Counted from the first letter of the stretch, positions 22,888 to 30,638 are shown. The stretch: 35,886 nt of DNA from Clostridiales bacterium Firm_05 (GCA_001604035.1 LVAK01000052.1:1-35886), one strand, 5' to 3'. The notes: generated by a model from the letters alone, not told the origin. Translations and numbers: made by a program.

Positions 22888-23907
22888 TCAGACTTTTTTT
22901 CCGAACCTCTCAACCAACTCATCAGCCAACGCCTTTATCTCAGCCTTATACTTAGCCCCAAGCTCAAAAAGCTCCTTGGTCGGTAAACCGTTCCGTATCA
23001 GGCGTTTTTTGAGCTTGTCCATATCGTCCATACGCTCCTGTTTTGCCTGCATAAACTCGTCAAACTCGGCAGGATGATATTTCTCAATGCCTGCTTCTAC
23101 AAGTATCTTCTTATATCTGCGGACGTAGGCATCATAATCACGCTTGACGGCAGAGTATTCCTTGGTATTCTCCTTGTAAATAGCCTCTTTCTGCTGCTTC
23201 TGTGCTTCGATGCACTCAGCAGAGTGACAGCAGACCTCGCCTTCCGTTCCGAGGAACAGCTTGTGACAGAAGCCACACTCGCAGACCGTCCACTTATTAT
23301 GATGAACGAGCTGCCCGATTTCCGCAAGGATAGTCAGCAGGCAGTTATCGCTTTCACGGAATACATTATAAGTGTACTCGTCGGCAGCAATGATCGTCCG
23401 CCCGGGCTGTATCATAAAATGCTCCATATTTGCCTTATGGCTGAAATACGCATCACTGCTCATAAGCGTAAACTGCGTATCCATGTAGTCAATGAGCTTT
23501 CGGGCAACTTCATCTTGTATCTTTCTTCTGTTGAGCTTGGCAATAACTACGTCATTCGGTTTCAGCAGGACATACCGTTCCTTATCATAAAACTCAATGA
23601 CCGAGGTCACATATCCTCGGAAGAATATGTTTTCCCCATACTCGGCAACGAACCTTGCAATCATATCATCGGTGCTGACATCAATGCTCCTGTCAATACG
23701 CAAGGCACTGTTGAGCCTGTCCCTGAACGTATCGTAAGGCTCGGTATGCTCGCAGAACACTTTATGCTGATTCATCAGCTCGTCAAAGGTGAATGTTCTT
23801 GTATTCAGAACAGCTCCATGAACACTTTCATCGGTATCATTAACAGACTGTGCGATATTTATCGTGCGGTCTGTTTCGTTTATACGGTAAATTGTCGTAG
23901 TTCCCAT
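22888..23907 (-). CDS. Unknown IME protein with a zinc-finger-like Cys cluster (DUF6076-like)
   Basis: A 339-residue protein. The central part contains CECGFCHKLF followed by VCCHSAEC about 10 residues on, a likely zinc-binding cluster. The last 110 residues are highly charged helix with coiled-coil character (ENTKEYSAVKRDYDAYVRRYKK...). It resembles the DUF6076 proteins I remember from clostridial elements; no biochemical role is known to me. The start is the ATG at 23907, preceded by GCGAGGAGAGCG; the longer reading frame upstream crosses the promoter. It is transcribed from a full-consensus promoter (23938-23966), divergently from the DUF3987-like gene, so it may be a regulator or replication accessory. 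Confidence 0.65.
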   Translation of the reverse strand: MGTTTIYRINETDRTINIAQSVNDTDESVHGAVLNTRTFTFDELMNQHKVFCEHTEPYDTFRDRLNSALRIDRSIDVSTDDMIARFVAEYGENIFFRGYVTSVIEFYDKERYVLLKPNDVVIAKLNRRKIQDEVARKLIDYMDTQFTLMSSDAYFSHKANMEHFMIQPGRTIIAADEYTYNVFRESDNCLLTILAEIGQLVHHNKWTVCECGFCHKLFLGTEGEVCCHSAECIEAQKQQKEAIYKENTKEYSAVKRDYDAYVRRYKKILVEAGIEKYHPAEFDEFMQAKQERMDDMDKLKKRLIRNGLPTKELFELGAKYKAEIKALADELVERFGKKV

Positions 23908-23937
23908 ACGCTCTCCTCGCTTTCGGTATCTTCTTCC

Positions 23938-23966
23938 ATTATAGCACATCACACGCAAACTGTCAA
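23938..23966 (-). promoter_or_regulatory. Consensus promoter of the zinc-finger-like gene
   Basis: TTGACA (23961-23966), 17-bp spacer, TATAAT (23938-23943), minus strand. Immediately upstream is a set of GCGTATT-type repeats (23973-24040), including the palindrome TTGCGTA-AA-TACGCAA at 24025-24040, likely the operator of this divergent region. Confidence 0.8.
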
Positions 23967-24012
23967 TTATAATGCGTATTATAGCGTGATAATATTCGTA
24001 TTCTAAAATATT

Positions 24013-25647
24013 ATGCGTATTCTTTTGCGTAAATACGCAATACACGCACAAGCACTCCGAAAGAAATGTTACAATGTTCATGTCAGATGCGAAAGGTTTC
24101 TGACAGCGGAGCAACATGACGATGTCGACCGCTATACACATAAAAGTGCTTTTATAGATCATATCAGAAAGGACGATGATAATTCATTGAACAATGAAAC
24201 ACAGTGGGCAACGCCCACTCCACTACGTCCCGACGGGACAAACCTCCTGCCGTTCCCTGTGAACGCTCTGCCACCTATTATAGGAGACATGGCACAGGCG
24301 ATAGCGACTACCACATCAACAGACGTTGCTATGGCAGGGACTTCTATACTCTCGGCGGTGAGCTATTGCTTTTCGGGAGTATACCGAATGTCCGCCAAGC
24401 GTGACCATACGGAGCCGCTTGTACTTGATACTCTCACGATAGCGGAGCCGAGCTTCAAGAAATCACCTGTAATGTCGCTAATAAAGCGTCCGTACATTCA
24501 GTTTGCACACGACTGGAACGAAAACAACAAGCAGGACATATTCACTTCTCAGGCAGAACGCAAGCTCTTGCAGGGCAAGCTGGAAGCCCTTGAAAAGAAG
24601 AAAGACGTTACCGCTGAGGAGATTGCCAGGCTGCAAACAGAACTGAGCAATATCCCGCCCAGCAACTTCCGCAGGATAGCCGTGGACGATGTTACGCCCG
24701 AATCCCTTGTGAACCTGTTTGAAGAAAACGGCACTCTGCTGATGATCTCAGATGAAGCCGGAATGCTCGGTAATTTCAGCGGACGGTACAGCAACAACGT
24801 CCCGAACCTTGACCTCCTGCTGAAATCATGGAATGGCGAGACTTACATCAGCGACAGAGCGACCAGGGCGAGCATAGTCCTCAAAAAGCCTTACATGAGC
24901 ATCTGCCTTGCGTGTCAGCCGTATGTATTTGACGGTATGATAAACAATCCTGTATTCCGTGGCAGCGGACTGATAGCGAGGTTCATGTATTGTTTTCCTG
25001 TCAGCAACATCGGTTCAAGAAAATATGATACGCAGGCTGTGCCTGAATCAGTATCAGAGAATTACAAAAAGCTGATATACACTCTCCTCGGCAAGAAGTT
25101 CACCTACCATGACGAGAAAGAGCTTTATCTGCATTTTGATGCAAAGGCATACAGCGAGTTCGTTGATTACTATAATAACTTCATAGAACCGCACCTCGTT
25201 ACGGATATGGCGTTCTGCAAGGACTGGGGCGGCAAGTATCACGGAGAGCTGCTCCGACTGTGCGGTATCATTCACTGCATCAAGTGTGCCTTGAACGGTG
25301 TTGAGCCTGTGGAGAACCGTGTGACATTGGACACATTCTGTAATGCCATTGAGATAGGCGAGTATTTCCGTGAACAGGCTATCTACGCTTACAGTCTCGG
25401 TGACGTTGACCTCGGCACGATAAAGGCTGAGAGGGTACTCAACAAGATACGCTCCAAGCATATAACCAGTATCAGGCAGAATGACCTTTACAAGCTCTGC
25501 CGTTGTACGCTGTTCAAGAACGCCGCCGACTTCGGTGAGACAATGGAGATGCTGGAAGAATACGGCTATCTCCGCCGTGAGAAAGTGCAGGGAGCAAATG
25601 GAAACAACAAAAGCGGAGTCATGGTTTTTATCAACCCCAACATATGA
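24013..25647 (+). CDS. DUF3987-like (YfjI-type) replication-associated ATPase-like protein
   Basis: Up to 544 residues. The core begins near residue 70 (LLPFPVNALPPIIGDMAQAIA), as in DUF3987/YfjI proteins. The P-loop-like AEPSFKKSP keeps the Lys-Ser but not all glycines, and a Walker B-like region LLMISDEAGML follows. Such proteins accompany primases in plasmids and elements and are thought to help unwind or replicate the circular form. The start is uncertain: the ATG at 24013 has no ribosome-binding site and lies within the GCGTATT repeat zone; TTG at 24187, 13 bases after AAAGGA, would leave 486 residues and a complete core. The downstream primase-like gene at 26272 fits a replication module. 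Confidence 0.8.
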   Translation: MRILLRKYAIHAQALRKKCYNVHVRCERFLTAEQHDDVDRYTHKSAFIDHIRKDDDNSLNNETQWATPTPLRPDGTNLLPFPVNALPPIIGDMAQAIATTTSTDVAMAGTSILSAVSYCFSGVYRMSAKRDHTEPLVLDTLTIAEPSFKKSPVMSLIKRPYIQFAHDWNENNKQDIFTSQAERKLLQGKLEALEKKKDVTAEEIARLQTELSNIPPSNFRRIAVDDVTPESLVNLFEENGTLLMISDEAGMLGNFSGRYSNNVPNLDLLLKSWNGETYISDRATRASIVLKKPYMSICLACQPYVFDGMINNPVFRGSGLIARFMYCFPVSNIGSRKYDTQAVPESVSENYKKLIYTLLGKKFTYHDEKELYLHFDAKAYSEFVDYYNNFIEPHLVTDMAFCKDWGGKYHGELLRLCGIIHCIKCALNGVEPVENRVTLDTFCNAIEIGEYFREQAIYAYSLGDVDLGTIKAERVLNKIRSKHITSIRQNDLYKLCRCTLFKNAADFGETMEMLEEYGYLRREKVQGANGNNKSGVMVFINPNI

Positions 25648-25658
25648 ACGATCGACAT

Positions 25659-25699
25659 TATCAGCATTTTCGGACTTGATAGTGTTGAAAATGCTGATA
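25659..25699. repeat. Perfect 13-bp inverted repeat
   Basis: Arms TATCAGCATTTTC (25659-25671) and GAAAATGCTGATA (25687-25699) with a 15-base loop, between the DUF3987-like gene and HTH copy B. No U-tract follows, so it is not a standard terminator. A replication origin, binding site or processing hairpin are options. Confidence 0.7.
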
Positions 25700-25748
25700 G
25701 TACACAAAAAATACAACTCAGAGAAAAGAGAAAGATGAGGTATTTATT

Positions 25749-26039
25749 ATGCTTACAAGAGAACAGAAAGAGACAATGCTGAACCAGATACTGGAGCTTA
25801 TGACTGCTATCGCCTACGATGAGCCCGTGGAAAACGCTCCTGCGCCTGCCGAAAAGAAGACAGACAAAGTGAAGATGCTCACTGTGAAAGAGTGTACCGA
25901 ACTGATCGAGGGGCTTTCCGAACATACCGTGCGTATGCTCGTTGCTCAGAATAAGATCAAGTATATCCGCACAGGCGAGGGTGTCCGTGGCAAGATTCTT
26001 GTCAATAAGGCCGACCTGCTGAACTATTTTCAGAACTGA
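25749..26039 (+). CDS. Excisionase-like helix-turn-helix protein, copy B
   Basis: A 96-residue paralogue of the protein at 17385-17714. The C-terminal 53 residues share MLTxKECTELIxGLxEHTVRML and the RGKILVNK wing; the N-terminal helices have diverged. It is thought to be a small DNA-binding protein of the MerR/excisionase kind. It sits between the DUF3987-like gene and the primase-like gene, so it may regulate the replication module or bind near an origin, while copy A sits at the element end. The ribosome-binding site is weak (GATGAGG). Confidence 0.7.
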   Translation: MLTREQKETMLNQILELMTAIAYDEPVENAPAPAEKKTDKVKMLTVKECTELIEGLSEHTVRMLVAQNKIKYIRTGEGVRGKILVNKADLLNYFQN

Positions 26040-26053
26040 GAGGGGGTGAGAGT

Positions 26054-26269
26054 ATGTTCGAGTATAACGAGAATGATTTCCGCAGCGGTATCCATACTTT
26101 CGATGATGCCGAGCAGGAGGAGCTTTACTATAAGATGCTCCATACGCTGTTCTATCACGGCTTCTATGCTGCCGATAACAAGGACTGCGATCCGTGTCAT
26201 TTCCTGACCGAGCAGGAGCAGAACATTTACAAGTCGGCTCTCGACTTCTACAACGCTGTCCCGTTCTGA
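26054..26269 (+). CDS. Unknown 71-residue acidic protein
   Basis: A small acidic protein rich in Asp/Glu, Tyr and Phe, with HGFYAADNKDCDPCHF near the middle. The Cys-Asp-Pro-Cys-His could bind a metal, but there is no recognised family. GAGGGGGTGAG precedes the ATG. The gene lies between HTH copy B and the primase-like gene, with 2 bases to the next start, and forms one operon with them. Confidence 0.6.
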   Translation: MFEYNENDFRSGIHTFDDAEQEELYYKMLHTLFYHGFYAADNKDCDPCHFLTEQEQNIYKSALDFYNAVPF

Positions 26270-26271
26270 GC

Positions 26272-26859
26272 GTGACGGTATTCGAGCAAGTAAAATCTGC
26301 TATTGATATGAGAACGGTTGCAGAGGGATACGGCTTACATATTGACCGTGGCGGGATGGCACTTTGTCCCTTTCACAATGAGCGCACTCCCTCTGCGAAA
26401 ATCTATCCCGATGCCCTGCATTGCTTCGGCTGCGGAACGCACGTTGATGTTATCGGATTCACGCAGAAAATGTTCGGACTGGACAAGCCTATTGATGCAG
26501 TAAAAAAGCTGAATGATGATTTCGGTCTGAATATCGATATTGGCAAAGCTCCGACTGCAAAAGAAGTGTCCGAATATCAGAAGCGTGTTCAGGAAAAACG
26601 AGCCTATGAAGAATGGGAAAAGTCTGCTTGGAGAACACTCAACGATTACCTGTGGCTGATGCGTGAATGGAGAGAATTTGCTCCTGCGTCACCCGATGAA
26701 ATTCCTGACGAAAGATTTGTGTATTCCCTGCATCATCTCGACTACGCAGAATACCTCTGCTGGGAGTTCATAAACTTCAATAAAGCAGGTCGGCTTTCCA
26801 TGAAAAATATCGTAGATCAGATAGCAGATTTTCAGAAAAATATAAGAGCTGATTTTTGA
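26272..26859 (+). CDS. CHC2 zinc-finger primase-like protein (no catalytic TOPRIM part)
   Basis: A 195-residue protein. Residues 32-54 form the CHC2 zinc finger of DnaG-type primases: Cys32, His35, Cys51 and Cys54 in LCPFHNERTPSAKIY...HCFGCG. The preceding sequence (VTVFEQVKSAIDMRTVAEGYG) is the usual start of such proteins. It ends in a helical tail without the TOPRIM polymerase core, so it recognises template but cannot by itself make primers; truncated forms like this occur in IMEs together with DUF3987 proteins. The start is taken as GTG at 26272, just after the stop of the 71-residue gene; the reading frame extends further upstream without conserved sequence. Confidence 0.82.
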   Translation: MTVFEQVKSAIDMRTVAEGYGLHIDRGGMALCPFHNERTPSAKIYPDALHCFGCGTHVDVIGFTQKMFGLDKPIDAVKKLNDDFGLNIDIGKAPTAKEVSEYQKRVQEKRAYEEWEKSAWRTLNDYLWLMREWREFAPASPDEIPDERFVYSLHHLDYAEYLCWEFINFNKAGRLSMKNIVDQIADFQKNIRADF

Positions 26860-27228
26860 AAAAATTATCGTTTCCGATATGGCGTTTTTTCAAAATTGTA
26901 ATGCGTTTTTCAGCATCTCTCATGGGTGCGATTTTGAATAACCGTACCCACAATTTCGGCTGCTCCGCCAGCCGATAGGAGCCTCGCAGAGCCCCAATAT
27001 CATTTTTGATGGACTGTATAGGCTGTCAAAAGTGATTTGGGGTTACTGGCGGCGCTCCGCAAGTAAATCCGGTGCTTCGCACCGTTTGGTTTGCCGATCA
27101 CCACTGTATCGTTGCAAGCCAATCAAAGCCCATCAAGGGCGCTCACATAGCAAAGGCATCGAGCCTTTTGCGTACCCATTTCCCCCTCGTCAGAGGGTTC
27201 AATAAAAATATAAAAAGGAGACATTTTT
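26860..27228. other. Gene-free region with nested inverted repeats, candidate origin of transfer
   Basis: These 369 bases precede the relaxase gene and hold no credible gene. Inverted repeats: CGGCTG/CAGCCG (26957-26974), CCGCCAG (26965-26971) with CTGGCGG (27046-27052), an imperfect 17-bp pair starting CCCCAA (26992-27009) and ending TTGGGG (27026-27042), and CGGTGC/GCACCG (27070-27084). MOBV relaxases usually nick next to an inverted repeat just upstream of their own gene, so oriT is likely here, probably at the CCCCAA pair. The nick site itself is not identifiable by eye. Confidence 0.5.
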
Positions 27229-28425
27229 ATGAGTGAAAAATCAATCTCTATGTGTGAGGGAAAAGGCAGCCTTTCACATAACAACAGAGAGTTCACTGCC
27301 AAGAATATTGACAGCTCCAGAACGCCGAACAACATAGTGTTCGTTCAGCAGGAATTGGGAGAAGTCTATCACCAGCTTTTTGATGAAGCAGTCGAGAAGT
27401 ATAACGCCCGTCAGAAAAGAAAGGATCGCAAGATCGGTGATTACTTTGAACACCTGTTCAACCGTCCGCCCGGCAAGAGTTTTATTGTCAATGCCAACAA
27501 GCAGAAATGCTTCTACGAACATCTTGTTTACATTGGAACGAAGCATGATACTGGCGTTGGTACTCCCGATGCAGAGATAACGAAAGAGTGCCTGCGAGAA
27601 TACATGGAGGGATTTCAGGAAAGGAACCCGAATTTCTATGTGTTCAATGCCGTTATGCACCTCGATGAATCAACTCCACATCTGCACATTGACTATATCC
27701 CCATAGGACATTTCAAAAATGGTCTTGAAGTCCGCAACGCCAAGAACAAAGCTCTCGAAGAAATGAACTTCGGAAAAGATGCTAAGGCGAACAACCGTTG
27801 GAGACTTGCCGAGTGGGATATTTTGAAGAATATCTGCAACGCTCACGGTATCGAGATCAGCGAGCCGAAGAAGTCCAGGGGTTACAGCTACACGGTCGAG
27901 GAATACGGCGAACATCAGGACAAGATAAATGCCCTTAACGCCGAGATTGAAAGGCTCACCGCAGAGCGTGACGAGACTGTTGCCGAGTTTGAAAAGCTCT
28001 CCAAGAAGAAAGTGAACATCACCGAGATTGAGAGCATAGAAGCCAAGGAGTCTATGTTCGGTAAAAAGGTCACTCTCACAAAAGAGGACTATGACAAGCT
28101 CAGCGATACTGCCAAGAAGTATGTCGCTATGGAGAAGAACATCAAAAAGCTGAAAAAGGAGCGTGATGCTGCCGTGCAGGAGCTTGGTGCTATGAAACAG
28201 CAGTTTTCGGCTGTCTCCTCGGAGCTTTCTGCATACAAAAAGAAAGAGGAAGACAAGCGTTTCTTCTCCCGTGAAAAGATGAATGCTGAGGGGCAGCGTA
28301 TGAAGCGTGAGGAACAGCTCTCCCGTGACCTGCAAAAGGCAAGGGCATTCATATCAGCCTGCGGACTGGCAGACGATTTTGCCCGGTATAAGTTCAACAA
28401 AACAAGAAACACAGAGTTAGAATAA
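27229..28425 (+). CDS. MOBV-family relaxase (Mob/Pre type)
   Basis: A 398-residue mobilization protein. Motif I region NNREFTAKNIDSSRTPNN (18-35) and the metal-binding motif III HLDESTPHLHIDYIPI (144-159) are those of Mob_Pre enzymes. From about residue 225 to 385 it is a long coiled coil. It nicks one strand at oriT, stays attached to the 5' end and guides the strand through a helper conjugation system. The ATG follows AAAAAGGAGAC. The gene lies between the candidate oriT region and the integrase, the usual order in small mobilizable elements. Length is slightly below typical plasmid Mob proteins (about 400-500). Confidence 0.93.
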   Translation: MSEKSISMCEGKGSLSHNNREFTAKNIDSSRTPNNIVFVQQELGEVYHQLFDEAVEKYNARQKRKDRKIGDYFEHLFNRPPGKSFIVNANKQKCFYEHLVYIGTKHDTGVGTPDAEITKECLREYMEGFQERNPNFYVFNAVMHLDESTPHLHIDYIPIGHFKNGLEVRNAKNKALEEMNFGKDAKANNRWRLAEWDILKNICNAHGIEISEPKKSRGYSYTVEEYGEHQDKINALNAEIERLTAERDETVAEFEKLSKKKVNITEIESIEAKESMFGKKVTLTKEDYDKLSDTAKKYVAMEKNIKKLKKERDAAVQELGAMKQQFSAVSSELSAYKKKEEDKRFFSREKMNAEGQRMKREEQLSRDLQKARAFISACGLADDFARYKFNKTRNTELE

Positions 28426-28436
28426 AAGACGAAAAG

Positions 28437-28512
28437 CTATGGCATATCTCCGTAAGCGCTTGACAAAGACAGAATAGTGCGCTACAATGCTAAATACAGA
28501 GATATGCCATAG
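28437..28512 (+). promoter_or_regulatory. Integrase promoter framed by a perfect 14-bp inverted repeat
   Basis: TTGACA (28460-28465), 17-bp spacer, TACAAT (28483-28488). The arms CTATGGCATATCTC (28437-28450) and GAGATATGCCATAG (28499-28512) stand just upstream of the -35 and just after the expected start. A protein bound to both would control integrase expression. Confidence 0.85.
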
Positions 28513-28535
28513 TGTAAATTCAGGAGGGATTTACA

Positions 28536-29672
28536 TTGGCAAATATAACAAAACGTGGAAATACATTCCGCATCAGGGTGTTTGTCGGCTATGATATGAA
28601 CGGCAAGCAGCTGGTGAAATCAACAACATTCACTCCGCCTGTCGGGGTGACAGAAAAGAAAGCCGAAAAGCTGGCTCAGGAGTACGCTTTTGAGTTCGAG
28701 AGACACTGCAAGGGTTACTCTCAGCTCAACGAGAATATGCGTTTTTCCGAGCTTGCCGACTGGTATTTCACAAACTACGCTCCGCAGGAGCTGAAAGAAA
28801 GCACCGTCTACACTTACATGGGGCAGTACAAGAACCATATTGAGCCTGTTCTTGGCAATATCAAAGTCAAGGACATCAATGCTCCCAGGCTGACGCAGAT
28901 CATGCAGTCCTATGAGCTGAACCCTGCGACGGTCAAAAAGCTGTACGTTATCGTGCAGAGCATCTTCCGCAGGGGAGCAGAGCAGGGCTTTATCCGTGAC
29001 ACTCCCTGCCGTAACGTGATACTGCCCAAGCGTAAGAAAAGCCGTAAAAACAAGGCTCTGGAGGAGGACAAGCTCAAAAGGTTCATGGCATACCTTGAAA
29101 GCAAACCGTGGGACGATGATTTCAAGCGTATCATCAAGGTTCTGCTGTACACGGGAATGCGTTCGGGAGAATGCCTCGGTCTTGCGTGGGAGGACATTGA
29201 TTTCGAGAATAACACGATCTCGATCAATCACACGCTGACCGATATAGGAGGAAAGCACGAGCTGACAGACCCGAAGACCGAGAGCAGTATCCGCATCGTC
29301 GGTATGGGGCAGGAACTGAAAAAAGTTCTCCTCGCTCAGAGGGACTATATCGAAAAGCTGAAATACGCCCTCTGTGATGATTTTGCACACCCCGAAATGG
29401 TGTTTGTATCTGCAAGAGGGAACTACCGTGACCGCAACTCGGTCTATCAGTCCCTCAAACGCTTCACCAAAGGAACGGAGTTCGAGGATATGACCCTGCA
29501 TCAGCTCCGTCACTGTAACGCTACTATGCTCCTGAACAGCGGTATTGACCTGAAAGTCGTGTCCGAGCATCTTGGACACCGTGACGTAAACATTACCGCA
29601 GAAATCTATGCTGATGTTCTGCGTAAAACAAAAGCCCGAACTGCCGAGCAGATCGAGCTGTGTCTTGCATAA
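28536..29672 (+). CDS. Tyrosine recombinase/integrase of the IME
   Basis: A 378-residue integrase with the catalytic set Arg209 (YTGMRSGE), Lys247, His322-x-x-Arg325 (HQLRHCNATML), His348 (LGHRD) and nucleophile Tyr358 (ITAEIYADV). An N-terminal arm-binding domain (about 1-60) and a SAM-like core-binding domain (about 68-160) precede it. It starts with TTG after CAGGAGGG. It inserts the element into the rpsI 3' end through the 14-bp core and, with an excisionase, takes it out. It lies 116 bases from the right core. The regulatory inverted repeats around its promoter suggest tight control. Confidence 0.97.
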   Translation: MANITKRGNTFRIRVFVGYDMNGKQLVKSTTFTPPVGVTEKKAEKLAQEYAFEFERHCKGYSQLNENMRFSELADWYFTNYAPQELKESTVYTYMGQYKNHIEPVLGNIKVKDINAPRLTQIMQSYELNPATVKKLYVIVQSIFRRGAEQGFIRDTPCRNVILPKRKKSRKNKALEEDKLKRFMAYLESKPWDDDFKRIIKVLLYTGMRSGECLGLAWEDIDFENNTISINHTLTDIGGKHELTDPKTESSIRIVGMGQELKKVLLAQRDYIEKLKYALCDDFAHPEMVFVSARGNYRDRNSVYQSLKRFTKGTEFEDMTLHQLRHCNATMLLNSGIDLKVVSEHLGHRDVNITAEIYADVLRKTKARTAEQIELCLA

Positions 29673-29679
29673 AGGCATA

Positions 29680-29708
29680 ATAAAAACCTCCCTGCGTGAA
29701 CAGGGAGG
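29680..29708 (-). terminator. Element-borne terminator serving rpsI
   Basis: Stem CCTCCCTG (29687-29694) and CAGGGAGG (29701-29708), followed on the minus strand by TTTTTATTA. It faces transcripts coming from rplM-rpsI and sits inside the element, so it replaces the terminator left behind at 17065-17097. Plus-strand integrase transcripts do not have a U-tract here. Confidence 0.85.
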
Positions 29709-29716
29709 TAATTGAC

Positions 29717-29735
29717 TTGACCAATTGTTGACCAA
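29717..29735. repeat. Direct repeat TTGACCAA, possible integrase arm sites
   Basis: TTGACCAA occurs at 29717-29724 and 29728-29735, 11 bp apart, about 55 bp inside attR. TTGACCA occurs once at 17283-17289, inside the left end. Such short repeats near att cores usually bind the N-terminal domain of the integrase; assignment is by position only. Confidence 0.45.
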
Positions 29736-29788
29736 AGAGTTTTGGAACACTCGCAAAGTGCGTAACAACGCAGATTTTGAGGTGTCTG

Positions 29789-29802
29789 ATTATCTCTTTG
29801 AG
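29789..29802. other. attR core
   Basis: ATTATCTCTTTGAG, identical to 17129-17142. It contains the stop and last codons of rpsI (minus strand), so the gene stays intact whether the element is in or out. Confidence 0.9.
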
Positions 29803-30191
29803 AACTGAGGAGCACGACGAGCGGCCTTGAGACCGTACTTCTTTCTCTCCTTCATTCTTGGGTCACGAGTGAGGAATCCAGCCTTCTTGAGGGCAGGACG
29901 GAGCTCAGGATCGAATTCGAGGAGAGCTCTTGAAACACCGTGTCTAATAGCGCCAGCCTGACCTGTAACGCCGCCGCCTGTAACTGTGCAGATGATGTCG
30001 AACTTTTCGAGGTTCTCTGTAACAGCGAGTGGCTGACGAACGATGAGCTTAAGTGTCTCGAGACCGAAGTAGTCATCGATGCCTCTGCCGTTGATTGTAA
30101 CGTTACCGGAGCCGGGGTAGATTCTAACTCTTGCTACGGAGTGCTTTCTTCTGCCTGTTCCGTAATAGTATTTAACTTTTGACTCGTACAT
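29790..30191 (-). CDS. rpsI: 30S ribosomal protein S9
   Basis: 133 residues of standard S9: [16 protein letters not shown] at the start, [19 protein letters not shown] in the middle and the basic C-terminus ending RAPQFSKR, whose tail reaches the P-site tRNA. It is the second gene of the rplM-rpsI operon, 18 bases after rplM. The last codons form the attachment core of the mobile element; the coding sequence itself is complete and normal. Confidence 0.99.
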   Translation of the reverse strand: MYESKVKYYYGTGRRKHSVARVRIYPGSGNVTINGRGIDDYFGLETLKLIVRQPLAVTENLEKFDIICTVTGGGVTGQAGAIRHGVSRALLEFDPELRPALKKAGFLTRDPRMKERKKYGLKAARRAPQFSKR

Positions 30192-30209
30192 TTAAAAGCA
30201 CCTCCTGAA

Positions 30210-30638
30210 TTAAAGCTCGTAAGCAACAGGCTTCTGTGCAGCCTGGTTGTGGTTAGCGTCCTTGTAAGTTCTGAGTCTCTTGAGCTGAGCTCTGCCGAGG
30301 CTGTTGTTAGGAAGCATACCGTTAACAGCGATAGTCATAGCTCTGTCAGCCTGCTCAGCCATCATGTCCTTATAAGAAATGGACTTGAGTCCGCCGATCC
30401 AGCCTGTGTGCCAGTAATACTTCTTCTGCTCGAGCTTCTTACCTGTAAGGATAGCCTTTGCACAGTTGATTACGATAACGTGGTCACCGCAGTCAACGTT
30501 AGGTGTGTATGTGGGCTTGTGCTTGCCTCTGAGAATATGAGCTGCCTTAGCTGCAACACGGCCGAGGGGCTTGCCCTCTGCGTCGAGGATGTACCATGTA
30601 CGTGTTACTTCAGCAGGTTTTGCCAGTGTAGTTGACAT
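30210..30638 (-). CDS. rplM: 50S ribosomal protein L13
   Basis: 142 residues with the L13 hallmarks RTWYILDAEGKPLGRVAA, the YTPNVDCGDHVIVINC segment and MLPNNSLGRAQLKRL. The protein binds 23S rRNA early in large-subunit assembly. Standard partner of rpsI. Its leader (30639-30699) may contain an L13-type autoregulatory RNA, and its promoter is a full consensus one. Confidence 0.99.
   Translation of the reverse strand: MSTTLAKPAEVTRTWYILDAEGKPLGRVAAKAAHILRGKHKPTYTPNVDCGDHVIVINCAKAILTGKKLEQKKYYWHTGWIGGLKSISYKDMMAEQADRAMTIAVNGMLPNNSLGRAQLKRLRTYKDANHNQAAQKPVAYEL

Larger units (their letters stand above)
17129..29802. mobile_element. Integrative mobilizable element (IME) inserted at the 3' end of rpsI
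   Basis: The element is bounded by a 14-bp direct repeat, ATTATCTCTTTGAG (17129-17142 and 29789-29802), the right copy being the last codons and stop of rpsI. One core plus the interior is 12,660 bp. It encodes a tyrosine integrase next to the right end, a MOBV relaxase, primase-like and DUF3987-like proteins, excisionase-like HTH proteins and a defence cargo. No type IV secretion genes are present, so it must borrow a conjugation machine. The rpsI 3' end is a known integration site for tyrosine-recombinase elements in Firmicutes. Confidence 0.9.

Noticed and set aside
28620-29768. 382-residue minus-strand frame opposite the integrase
   Set aside because: Antisense shadow; the integrase catalytic residues are complete on the plus strand, and the minus frame crosses the rpsI replacement terminator.
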